Part shown: piece after piece, positions 26,621 to 34,779 of the stretch | How the letters are laid out: each line of letters begins with the position of its first letter | How positions within the stretch are numbered: position 1 is the first letter of the stretch | Assembly (NCBI GenBank): GCA_013298765.1 | Contig: JAAFJA010000003.1 | Coordinates: 434,001-498,000 of the forward strand | DNA: 64,000 nt | Direction of reading: 5' to 3' | From: Betaproteobacteria bacterium | GTDB lineage: Bacteria; Pseudomonadota; Gammaproteobacteria; Burkholderiales; Casimicrobiaceae | Translations under genes and position numbers: made by a program | The notes under the pieces: generated by a model | Seen by the model: the letters and a program-made list of their open reading frames with translations, nothing else | Databases searched by the model: none | What the model was told of the DNA's origin: nothing

Positions 26621-28084
26621 CTATGCCCACCGCGGCACGTATTTCCGGTACCTGAGCCCAGCGGTTTCATCATGTAACCGTATTTGCCCCGCCTGGAGGG
26701 CTTCTTTGATAAGTCGAGACGCGGCAGCACTGCTCTTTTCTTCGATACCAAAGCGCCCCCGCACCGTCGTGTTGGTCATGAAGTCCCGCTCGACGTAGCG
26801 CAAGCATGCATGAAGGTAAACCGCCCGAATTCGGTCGATCTGATCCATCCGCACCAAAGAACGTGGGGTGAAGAGCGTGCTCCGTGTTGAATCGCCGACT
26901 ATCTCAAAGGCAGGCGCCGGCAATTGATAAAGTTCAGCCTGAAAAACGACTTTGTCGACGCCACTGCCTCGTTCCTCGCACACGCCCATTCGTCGCATCA
27001 ATGACGCGAGCGCCTCGTTGCGAGAGCGCGGCGGGTGATCCAGCAATCTTTGCGGATCCACAAGTGGAATCCCCGGATTGGTTATTTCCATTCGATCATG
27101 AAATAGCTCGACCATCGGACCACTTCCTGTCACGGAAAAGTCTTGATGAATGATCGCATTCGCGACCAACTCTCTGATTGCGAGCTCGGGATACACCGGC
27201 ACGGTTTCGCGAAGCGCTTGACCTACAACCTCATTCACAGGCAGCAGGGAGTTGATATAACTGATCAATCCGCGAAACCCTGCGGCATACCCTTTGGTCC
27301 CGATTTGCTCCTTCGAACTCGCGTCGTTTCTCCCGGATTTCTCGTAGGCAATGACCCGTACCGCCTTGCGCTGCAGTCGACCGAAGTCCGAAAGCCGCCG
27401 AGCAAACAAAATGGCGGCAACATTGAATACGTTCCAGCGGTTACCGTCGTGGCGCTCGATCAATCGATCTGCTTCTAGCGCCGCCAGCACCCCGTCGGCC
27501 CCCACTGGCAGGGGGCGGCGCATCAATTCGAAATACGCTGGATAGTCCAGCAGCTCGACGACTTCCGTACCGGTCACGCGCTCTGCTGCCAATAACAATT
27601 CGAACGGCGTTTCATCGAGCACTCGCCACAAGGCGCGTTCCTTCTCCTGGAAATCCTTTAGTTTCTTTTTGTATGACCCGATGCGAACGTATTCAATTCC
27701 CGCGAACTGAACTGGATGACGAAACGCGCGATCAATTTCAAGAATCACCACGCGTCGGGCATCGATCTCAATGCGTTCAAAGTGGAAACCAATCTTGGGA
27801 GACAGCATACGAAGCAACCAGCTTTCGAGCTCTTCATTGCCCACCTTCGCTTGGTCAGGATCAAAGTGCGTTCCCAAAACGTCGTGGTTAACGTCGTCGA
27901 TGCCCCACACCAAGTAGGCTCGAGCTTTGCCGTCAAGAGCAGCCGAGTTCGCTAATGCCGATATGTACTCGCCAATATCCTGCGGTTCTGTCTGATTCAG
28001 CTTGAATTCCGCCCAGCCGGTTTCCCTCGGCAGTCGCGCCAATTCGCCCACTAAGCTTCGCAGGTATTCATCATCTCGGGTCAT
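26621..28084 (-). CDS. AlbA_2 / Schlafen-like ATP-binding protein (RecG-wed-like) within the R-M operon
   Basis: 487 residues. The N-terminal about 150 residues form the AlbA_2 (Schlafen AlbA_2) domain: ETGWAEFKLNQTEPQDIGEYISALANSAAL, AYLVWGIDD, VVILEIDRA. Residues about 285-400 form the HATPase_c_4-like domain common in these proteins (PELAIRELVANAIIHQDFSVTG, MEITNPGIPLVDP, NEALASLMRRMGVCEERGSGVDKV), and the C-terminus is a winged-helix-like segment. Such genes are frequent passengers between type I subunits and are called transcriptional regulators or ATP-binding proteins; their biochemical role is unsettled. Both neighbours are tight upstream: it overlaps hsdS by 4 bases, implying coupled translation and a conserved role with the R-M complex. 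Confidence 0.85.
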   Translation of the reverse strand: MTRDDEYLRSLVGELARLPRETGWAEFKLNQTEPQDIGEYISALANSAALDGKARAYLVWGIDDVNHDVLGTHFDPDQAKVGNEELESWLLRMLSPKIGFHFERIEIDARRVVILEIDRAFRHPVQFAGIEYVRIGSYKKKLKDFQEKERALWRVLDETPFELLLAAERVTGTEVVELLDYPAYFELMRRPLPVGADGVLAALEADRLIERHDGNRWNVFNVAAILFARRLSDFGRLQRKAVRVIAYEKSGRNDASSKEQIGTKGYAAGFRGLISYINSLLPVNEVVGQALRETVPVYPELAIRELVANAIIHQDFSVTGSGPMVELFHDRMEITNPGIPLVDPQRLLDHPPRSRNEALASLMRRMGVCEERGSGVDKVVFQAELYQLPAPAFEIVGDSTRSTLFTPRSLVRMDQIDRIRAVYLHACLRYVERDFMTNTTVRGRFGIEEKSSAAASRLIKEALQAGQIRLHDETAGLRYRKYVPRWA

Positions 28085-29661
28085 CGAGGCTTCTTTCTGC
28101 CAGCAACGCTGCTAACGGCTTTAAGCGTCACCGCAGCCCGCTCCGCCCGAATCCGCGCCAGCAACGCGCTCGCCGGTTCGTCGTTCGGGTCTTGCGGCAC
28201 GAGCTGGCCGGAGAACGCGGCTTTCAGGATGTTTTTGCGTTGGGCGGTGGCTTGTTTGAGGGCGTGTTGAATAGCGGCGTCTTGCTCGGATGCCTGTTCA
28301 AAAGCAGCGACCATTGATGCAACGATCTCCTTCGCTTCGTCAAGCGGCGGCAACGGAAACGGAATACTTTCGACGATTGACTTGTTAAGCGCCGGTTGGT
28401 TATTGCCGCTGCTTCCTCTGCGTGTCTCGTCGTAGCGCGACCACAGCCAGTAATAAACGTACTCCGACGGAATGCCCGTTTCAGTCACCCAAATGGCTGC
28501 ACAGTTTTGATTATTCGCAGCTGCAATATCCAAAATGGCAACTTGCCCACGGGTCTTGCCTTCGCCGATCATCCCCAGCATCACACTACCTACCGGATTG
28601 ATTTGCGTGCTGCTGTTGTTGAGGCCCGCGTTGCTGATCTTCTCCTTCGTATCGACAATTCGATCAAAGCGAACTTCTCCCGAGCTGACCCACGGAACGT
28701 TGCCGTTCCAGTACGAGGGCTCCTTGCGACTTGGGGTTGCACCGACGCCAACATAGAAACACTGCCCTATCGAACTCCACACCCACCCCTCCGGCGACGG
28801 CGGCAAATAGGTGGTGTCGGGTTTGACGGGTTCGGGGTATTTGTCTTGCCAGTCTTTGGGTGGGGCTTTGCCTTGTTCCTTGAATTTGGCGAGTTGTTTG
28901 GCTTGCCAGCGGGCGCGGCGCTCTTTGAGGATGCGCTCCAGCAGTTGCGCGCCGGATTCGGTGGGTTGGTTGTGTTTGCGCCATTCCGCCGTGAGCGCGC
29001 CTTCGACTGCGGCTTTGAGCAGCGATTGCCGATACTGCGTGAGCTTTTTCTGCGCGGCCTTGAGTTCCGCAACACCGGCGTCGAGGTCGGAGAGCAGTTC
29101 TTCGAGCTTTTCTACGATGCGGGTTTGTTCGGCAGTGGGGGCTAAGGTCAGTGGAAAACGAGCTAAGGCCGGTGCCTCGATGCTTGCGACCGTTGTCCCG
29201 TCTTTCGAGCAAGTGGACAAAATTTCGCGTCCTCTGGACACGAGTTGCCACGCCAAGTAGCGCGAGCTAATTTCGCTGGCTGGAACAAAGGCGCGCATGT
29301 CTTGATTGATGGTGACAGGCAACGCGTTAAGTCCCACAGGAAGCGTGTGGGACAAGATGCCAGAGCGCACCACAAGAAGCACGCTGTTAGCGGGAACAAG
29401 TGAAAGTCGCTTGAGTGCACTTTCAGTAACTGCGTCCTCCGAAGAGATGATGTGAAACGACTTCATGTCCTTCGGAGACACCCAGGGCACGGTACCGTCC
29501 GTCCAATACGAGGGATCGCTCTTTGACGGCGTACCGCCTCCCAGTGGCTCCGAAATTTCTGTGATCGACACTCGCGTCCATCCCGACGGCAACCCTTCGA
29601 TAGGCTCAGCGCGAACGGTTTCGGTCTCTACGCGCGGTTCCGCCTCTGCCAAACCCGTCAC
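28081..29661 (-). CDS. hsdS: Type I restriction-modification specificity subunit HsdS
   Basis: 526 residues with the two-half HsdS architecture. Target recognition domain 1 spans about 22-185 (LPSGWTRVSITEISEPLGGGTPSKS), a first conserved helical spacer follows (QTRIVEKLEELLSDLDAGVAELKAAQKKL), TRD2 about 285-470 (PPSPEGWVWSSIGQCFYVGVGATPSRK), and a second spacer helix (EASEQDAAIQHALKQA...RKNILKAAFSGQLV). Each TRD reads one half of a bipartite site. The two halves carry similar GxTPSR/K motifs, consistent with an internal duplication. It is coupled by 4-base overlaps to hsdR upstream and the AlbA_2 gene downstream. The target sequence cannot be inferred. Confidence 0.93.
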   Translation of the reverse strand: MTGLAEAEPRVETETVRAEPIEGLPSGWTRVSITEISEPLGGGTPSKSDPSYWTDGTVPWVSPKDMKSFHIISSEDAVTESALKRLSLVPANSVLLVVRSGILSHTLPVGLNALPVTINQDMRAFVPASEISSRYLAWQLVSRGREILSTCSKDGTTVASIEAPALARFPLTLAPTAEQTRIVEKLEELLSDLDAGVAELKAAQKKLTQYRQSLLKAAVEGALTAEWRKHNQPTESGAQLLERILKERRARWQAKQLAKFKEQGKAPPKDWQDKYPEPVKPDTTYLPPSPEGWVWSSIGQCFYVGVGATPSRKEPSYWNGNVPWVSSGEVRFDRIVDTKEKISNAGLNNSSTQINPVGSVMLGMIGEGKTRGQVAILDIAAANNQNCAAIWVTETGIPSEYVYYWLWSRYDETRRGSSGNNQPALNKSIVESIPFPLPPLDEAKEIVASMVAAFEQASEQDAAIQHALKQATAQRKNILKAAFSGQLVPQDPNDEPASALLARIRAERAAVTLKAVSSVAGRKKPR

Positions 29662-32438
29662 GCCACCAACTCCTCATTCATCTCATTCATCAGCGCATCG
29701 AGTGATGTGCCGAATACGCTCCACACCTTCTGCAATCCACCTCTACCCGCAAACTCGGCGTAGTCAAAATCCGAGCGACTGATGCTGCAACTCACGGCAA
29801 TGTGATCCTTGATCATGCGCAACCATTCGGTTTGTTCGGGCGTGAAGGCGGTAGCGCGTTGTGCATTGTGGCGAAAAATCCATTCTTGAAAACGCTTGTC
29901 GACCTGCTCGCTGAACGGCTTGAGTTCGGTATCGAGCCCAATGGCAAAGCGAACCAGCGCGACCAAATCTGTGAGCTGGCGGCGCACGTTGTTGCCCTTC
30001 ACCTGCGCGGCCTGCACGCGCGCATACGCCGCCCAAAGCCGATCCGTGGTGAGCATGAGCGGGTGACGAGCTAGCGCATCGGCGAGTTCTTCAATCATGT
30101 CGAACGTGAGCGCGCGGCGTTGGTAGGGCAGCGCGTAGAAAAAACTGAGCGCGGCGATTTCGTCTTTGTGCTGACTGATGTAATCGGCGAACGTTTGCAC
30201 GACCTTTGCGGCGTCGGCATCGGCCTGCGCGCTGTAGTCGGATGTGATGAGGTGATCGAGGTTCACATGATCAATCAATTGCTCGCGTTCGCGGCGGGCG
30301 GACTCGATCTCGTCGCGCAATTCCGGCTTGTCGAAGGCGAGGCACGCAGCAGCGACTCGCTCGGCGCGGGCGGCGGCGATTTCTTCCGCCGTGACGGTAT
30401 CTTCGCTACGCGTGAAGCCGTTTGCAGCGGCGGTTGCAATCGCGGCGGCAGTGACTTTGTCGATATCAACGGCGTTGATGAGCGCTTTGCCCAGCTCGGA
30501 CACTGGCACGCCGTCGGAGACTTTTTCGATGCGCGATTTCGCCTTATCGTCAAGCTGTTTGCCGAGTCGGATCAGGCGATTGGCGAGCGAAAGTACCGTG
30601 TCGTCGTCGCGCAGATTCATCGCTACCGCTTGCAGCAAGTCCTTGAGCGGCACGCTGGGTTTTTTCTCCAGCGGGCGGGATTCGGTTTTGAGTGACTTTT
30701 CCACGCCCACAGCGTCGATCAGCACAAAGCGCGTCTTGGCACTGTCGGCGCTGTTGCTCACGCTCTTGAGCGCTTCGTAACCGAGGCTCCTTACGCCGCG
30801 ACCTTTCATCTGTTCGTAGTAGCCGCGGCTCCTCACATCGCGCATAAAGAGCAACACTTCGAGCGGCTTCACATCCGTGCCAGTGGCGATCATGTCGACG
30901 GTGACGGCGATGCGCGGGTTGTAGTCGTTGCGGAAGTTGCTCAAGATAGTGTCGGCATCCTCTTCCGCTTTGTAGGTCACCTTTTTGCAGAAGGCGTTGC
31001 CTTGCCCGTACACCTCGCGCACCATGCGGATGATGTCGTCGGCGTGGCTGTCGGTTTTCGCGAAGATGAGGGTCTTCGGCACCTCTTTGCGCTTTGGGAA
31101 GATTTTCGACTCCACAGCGGCTTTCATCGCCTGAATGACTTCGCGAATCTGGTTCGGGTTGACTACCGAGCGATCCAGCTCAAGACCTGAGTAGGTCACG
31201 TCGTCTTCGGCCTGCGCCCAGCGTTTGGCGCGGGTCTGGCGATCGCGATGGTCGATCCATTCTTTGGCTTCGATGAGTGCACCGCGCTGCGTGATCGCTG
31301 TCACGATTTCGAACACGTCGTAGCCGACGTTCACGCCGTCCACCACCGATTGCTCGTAGCTGTATTCGGCGACGATATTGGTATTGAAGAAACCAAAGGT
31401 GCGCTTGTCCGGCGTGGCGGTGAGGCCAATTAGGAAGGCGTCGAAGTAATCGAGCACCTGTTTCCAAAGGTTGTAAATGCTGCGGTGGCATTCGTCGATG
31501 ATGACGAAATCAAACGCTTCAATCGGGATGTTTGGGTTGTAGGCCACGGGCGGCGGCGCATTGCCGAGTGTCCGCGCTTCGTTGGGCGATGCGTCCTCCG
31601 CCGATTCGTCAATCGGCTGCCCGGCGAGCTGCGAGTACATGCGCTGGATGGTGGAGATGCATACCTGCGCGTGCGGATCAATCGAGCTGCCGGTGAGGCG
31701 CTGCACGTTGTAGAGCTCAGTGAACTTGCGGCCATCGTCAGGTGGCGTGTAGGCCATGAACTCTTGATGCGCCTGTTTGCCGAGGTTTCGCGTATCGACG
31801 AGAAACAGGACGCGCTTGGCTCCGCCGAATTTGAGCAGGCGGTAAACGGAAGTAATGGCGGTGAAGGTTTTGCCCGCGCCGGTGGCCATGTGAACGAGTG
31901 CGCGCGGTTTGTTCTGCGCGAGGGACGTTTCAAGCCCGGTGACTGCGCTGATCTGACAATCGCGCAGATTCCGCTCGGGCAGCGCGGGCATGTGGTGCGC
32001 GAGGCGCTGGCGCAGCGTGTTCGGTTGTGCGAGCCATTCGACCAGCGTTTCTGGCTTGAAGAAATGAAAGATTTCGCGAGAACGCGGAAGCGGATCGCGG
32101 TTGTCGGTGAACTGAATGAGTTGCCCAGTCGCTTCAAAAAGAAACGGGAGCGGGCGATTGTCTTTCCGCCACTTCAGTCGCGACGCGGCGTAGCGCTCGG
32201 TTTGTGCTTCGTGCGCCGAGAGGTTTTGGCCTTCTTCGTCGCGCTTCGCTTCGATGACGCCAACGACCGTTCGATTAACGATCAACACGTAATCCGCGGG
32301 ACCGGTGTCAGTTGGGTATTCGCGAACCGCGATGCCAATGCCAGCACTCGGGTCAAACGCACGCACATCCTGAATAGCCCAACCGGCAGCGCGCAGCTGC
32401 TGATCAATCTTTTCTCTCGCGCGTGATTCCGGGGTCAT
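29658..32438 (-). CDS. hsdR: Type I restriction endonuclease/translocase subunit HsdR
   Basis: 926 residues from the ATG at 32438; an in-frame TTG at 32462 would add eight residues, and neither has a good ribosome site. Counting from the TTG, the PD-(D/E)xK nuclease has Asp57, Glu71 and Lys73 (GPADYVL, GVIEAKRDE). The SF2 translocase follows with MATGAGKTF (192-200) and IIDECHRSIYN (DECH, 323-326), then domain 2 (DMIATGTDVKPLEVLLFMRDVRSRGYYEQMKGRGVR). The C-terminal helical domain contacts HsdM/S. This resembles the EcoEI-type HsdR. It is the first gene of an operon ordered R-S-AlbA_2-M-Mrr, not the more usual M-S-R or R-M-S. Confidence 0.94.
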   Translation of the reverse strand: MTPESRAREKIDQQLRAAGWAIQDVRAFDPSAGIGIAVREYPTDTGPADYVLIVNRTVVGVIEAKRDEEGQNLSAHEAQTERYAASRLKWRKDNRPLPFLFEATGQLIQFTDNRDPLPRSREIFHFFKPETLVEWLAQPNTLRQRLAHHMPALPERNLRDCQISAVTGLETSLAQNKPRALVHMATGAGKTFTAITSVYRLLKFGGAKRVLFLVDTRNLGKQAHQEFMAYTPPDDGRKFTELYNVQRLTGSSIDPHAQVCISTIQRMYSQLAGQPIDESAEDASPNEARTLGNAPPPVAYNPNIPIEAFDFVIIDECHRSIYNLWKQVLDYFDAFLIGLTATPDKRTFGFFNTNIVAEYSYEQSVVDGVNVGYDVFEIVTAITQRGALIEAKEWIDHRDRQTRAKRWAQAEDDVTYSGLELDRSVVNPNQIREVIQAMKAAVESKIFPKRKEVPKTLIFAKTDSHADDIIRMVREVYGQGNAFCKKVTYKAEEDADTILSNFRNDYNPRIAVTVDMIATGTDVKPLEVLLFMRDVRSRGYYEQMKGRGVRSLGYEALKSVSNSADSAKTRFVLIDAVGVEKSLKTESRPLEKKPSVPLKDLLQAVAMNLRDDDTVLSLANRLIRLGKQLDDKAKSRIEKVSDGVPVSELGKALINAVDIDKVTAAAIATAAANGFTRSEDTVTAEEIAAARAERVAAACLAFDKPELRDEIESARREREQLIDHVNLDHLITSDYSAQADADAAKVVQTFADYISQHKDEIAALSFFYALPYQRRALTFDMIEELADALARHPLMLTTDRLWAAYARVQAAQVKGNNVRRQLTDLVALVRFAIGLDTELKPFSEQVDKRFQEWIFRHNAQRATAFTPEQTEWLRMIKDHIAVSCSISRSDFDYAEFAGRGGLQKVWSVFGTSLDALMNEMNEELVA

Positions 32439-32568
32439 AGTGTGGTGCTGACGTGCTGCCAAAGACTGTAGCGCATTGCTCGCACGTTGCGAACTAGCAA
32501 CAAGGATAGGTCGCGAGCCCTATCCCGCTTTCAGAACGTAAAGGCCAAGGAGGTCGTAGCTATCTCAG

Positions 32569-32668
32569 CTGAACCCAATAATTATTGGGGTAATACGTCG
32601 ATTAACGCTAATTTCAAGAAAATTAAAAAATGCCTCCTTGCCCTGATTAAATTGGTCCAAGACGAAAG
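32569..32668. repeat. Dispersed palindrome element, copy E (two halves) upstream of hsdR
   Basis: The first half contains a perfect 16-bp palindrome CCCAATAATTATTGGG (32574-32589). The second half, GCCCTGATTAAATTGGTCC (32640-32658) followed by AAGACGAAAG, pairs with the copy at 23779-23797. Upstream, GGCCAAGGAGGTC (about 32542-32554) resembles the GGCTAGAAGGTC box seen at copies A and D. It lies between the wax synthase stop and hsdR, so it may also hold the hsdR promoter. Confidence 0.6.
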
Positions 32669-32672
32669 TTGT

Positions 32673-34352
32673 TTAAGCCTTTTTCTTCGCGACCCGTTTT
32701 CTGGCTTTTGGCTTGGGTTTGTTACTGGTCGCGACGGTCTCTTCCGAACGCCCCTCTGCCAACAACATCGCATCAAACGCCCCCGCGTCCGCGCCCATGT
32801 AGCCGTTTTCTAGCCACATGAGGGCGGTCATGAGTTTGTCGAATTCGGTGGCGAAGCCGGCGATGATGTTTTCGGGATCAGGGCAGAGCTTGCGGTCGGT
32901 GATGAGGCCAAATTGCACGCCGCCGGCGTAGGAGAGGATCGAGACGCCGACGCCGACGTTACCGCTTTGCGGCACCCAGAACATGTTCTGCGCGATCTTG
33001 CTGCCTGCGAGGTAGAGCGGGTTCGCGGGGCCGGGGACGTTGGTCATCACCGCGCTGCCTTTGTCGGAAAGCAACCCCAGCGCTTGCTTTTGAACGGCTT
33101 TGGGCACGTACCCGAGCACGCCGAGGAGCGCCATGCTCACGGCGGCTTGATAGCCGTTTTTAAGGCCATTCATGCGGCGGCGCACTTCGAACACGCGGGC
33201 GATGGGGTTCGCCTCACCAATCGGCAATTCGAGGCCGACCAAGCCGAAGTGATTGCCGAGTTTGTATTCCTTGCCTTTCGGCCGCAGGTTCACGGGTACG
33301 AACGCGCGCAGGAGTGCGTTGTCCGCAATCGAATCGCCTTTGCTCACGATGTAGCCGCGAATCGCGCCCGCCACGCTCGCCAGCAGCACATCATTCACCG
33401 ACGCGCCAAGGATGTAGCCCACGTCTTTCACTCGGACGAGGTCAATCGGATCGCTCCAGGCGACGCATTTCACCGTGCCTGTTTTTCCCTTCAAGCGCGT
33501 GGGCGTATCGGTGGGCATGGTGGCGAGATAGGCAAGCTCTTGCGCGACACCCGCTGCCGCTTTGGCGGAATCGATGGCTTGCGTGGGGTCATCCACCCAA
33601 CGCGAGTATTTCGACACCACGCGGGTGCCGATCTTCATGCCTTCGTCAACCGCGGATTCCAACGCGGACTCGATGGGCGCTTTGAGCGGACCGAGCTTGT
33701 CGAACGCCGTTTGCGCGGCGCCAGCCATCGGCGCAAGCGCGGGGATCGCGGGCGCAAGAAGGGATTGGATTTGTTGACCTAGCGGCCCGAGCGAGGTGAA
33801 CACGTTGGCGATGGTGTCGCCCGCATCCGCAATTGCAAATTTCTTTACCTTCGATTTCTGTGGAACGACGACTTCGCGCGGCGTATCGGGCGCGTTCGGG
33901 TCTTCGTCTGTCATGTTGAGGAGCACGCCGATCAACGCGATGCCGTCGGCAATGCAATGATGAATGCGGGTGATGAGCGCGGAGCCGCCCTGATAGTTTT
34001 CGATCAGATGCATCTGCCAAAGCGGCTTACCCTTATCGAGCCGTTCGCTCGCCAGGTCGGCCACCATCGCTTGCAACTCTTTTTCGCCGCCAGCGCCGGG
34101 CAAACGCACGCGATGTAAATGAGCGTCGAGATCGAAATTCTCGTCATCAACCCAGTGCGCGGCCATACCGTCGTCCACCACGTATTGGCGAAAGCGCGGG
34201 TAGACCAGCAGACGACCTTCGATCAGCGTCTTAAATCGCTTCACGTCGAGCGGTGTGGCAAACGCCATCACGCCGACGATCATCATCAGGTTATTGGTCG
34301 AATCCATCCGCAACCATGCGGTATCGACGCTCGACATTTTGTGCTTCGCCAT
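32673..34352 (-). CDS. Wax ester synthase / diacylglycerol acyltransferase (WS/DGAT)
   Basis: 559 residues from the ATG at 34352, chosen because GGAGGAAAGC lies directly before it. The frame stays open for 63 more codons upstream, across the intergenic region. The bifunctional acyltransferase motif HHCIADG is present with both His and the Asp (H131, H132, D136). The family's C-terminal blocks follow: PLNLR-like FVPVNLRPKGKEYKLGNHFGLV, and TNVPGPANPLYLAG. It esterifies acyl-CoA to fatty alcohol or diacylglycerol to make storage wax or triacylglycerol. The C-terminus has a basic tail (KPKPKARKRVAKKKA). It is divergent from an acyl-CoA-binding protein gene, which fits its substrate. Confidence 0.92.
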   Translation of the reverse strand: MAKHKMSSVDTAWLRMDSTNNLMMIVGVMAFATPLDVKRFKTLIEGRLLVYPRFRQYVVDDGMAAHWVDDENFDLDAHLHRVRLPGAGGEKELQAMVADLASERLDKGKPLWQMHLIENYQGGSALITRIHHCIADGIALIGVLLNMTDEDPNAPDTPREVVVPQKSKVKKFAIADAGDTIANVFTSLGPLGQQIQSLLAPAIPALAPMAGAAQTAFDKLGPLKAPIESALESAVDEGMKIGTRVVSKYSRWVDDPTQAIDSAKAAAGVAQELAYLATMPTDTPTRLKGKTGTVKCVAWSDPIDLVRVKDVGYILGASVNDVLLASVAGAIRGYIVSKGDSIADNALLRAFVPVNLRPKGKEYKLGNHFGLVGLELPIGEANPIARVFEVRRRMNGLKNGYQAAVSMALLGVLGYVPKAVQKQALGLLSDKGSAVMTNVPGPANPLYLAGSKIAQNMFWVPQSGNVGVGVSILSYAGGVQFGLITDRKLCPDPENIIAGFATEFDKLMTALMWLENGYMGADAGAFDAMLLAEGRSEETVATSNKPKPKARKRVAKKKA

Positions 34353-34467
34353 TGCTTTCCTCCATGTCGCGTTTTCGATACCTGGTGAAACGGAGCGATC
34401 CGCTACCCGGCCGCGCGAACTATCGTCATAATAGCCGGGAAGATTCAACTGTTTGGAGGATGACAGC

Positions 34468-34722
34468 ATGGCCATCAAAGACGACTTCGAAAAAGCGCAA
34501 GCGGATGTAAAAACGCTTAAGGAAAAGCCCGATAACAACACCTTGCTTGAGCTCTACGCGCTCTACAAGCAAGGCACCGAGGGCGATGCCAATGGCCGCC
34601 GCCCCGGCATCATGGATCCTGTGGGTCGCGCGAAATTTGATGCGTGGGCGGGAAAAAAGGGCTCAAGCAACGATGACGCGATGAAAGCGTATGTGGCGCT
34701 TGTGAAAAAACTGCTCGGTTAA
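34468..34722 (+). CDS. Acyl-CoA-binding protein (ACBP)
   Basis: 84 residues from the ATG at 34468, with GGAGG 9 bases before it; an in-frame ATG at 34453 overlaps that ribosome site. It matches the four-helix ACBP fold: AIKDDFEKAQADVKTL, then NTLLELYALYKQGTEGD with the conserved YxLYKQ-type core, RPGIMDPVGRAKFDAW and AMKAYVALVKKL. It binds long-chain acyl-CoA in the cytosol and protects or delivers it. It shares a 115-base divergent upstream region with the WS/DGAT gene, which argues for joint control. Bacterial ACBPs are uncommon but well attested. Confidence 0.93.
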   Translation: MAIKDDFEKAQADVKTLKEKPDNNTLLELYALYKQGTEGDANGRRPGIMDPVGRAKFDAWAGKKGSSNDDAMKAYVALVKKLLG

Positions 34723-34779
34723 ACGAAGCTCTTCGCTTGCGTGGACACCTTGAGTCTGCGCAAGCGCTTGGGCGCGCTG

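Noticed and set aside
31485-33782. Long + strand frames opposite hsdR (31485-32426) and the wax synthase (32913-33782)
   Set aside because: Antisense shadows with no recognisable domain, and no ribosome sites.
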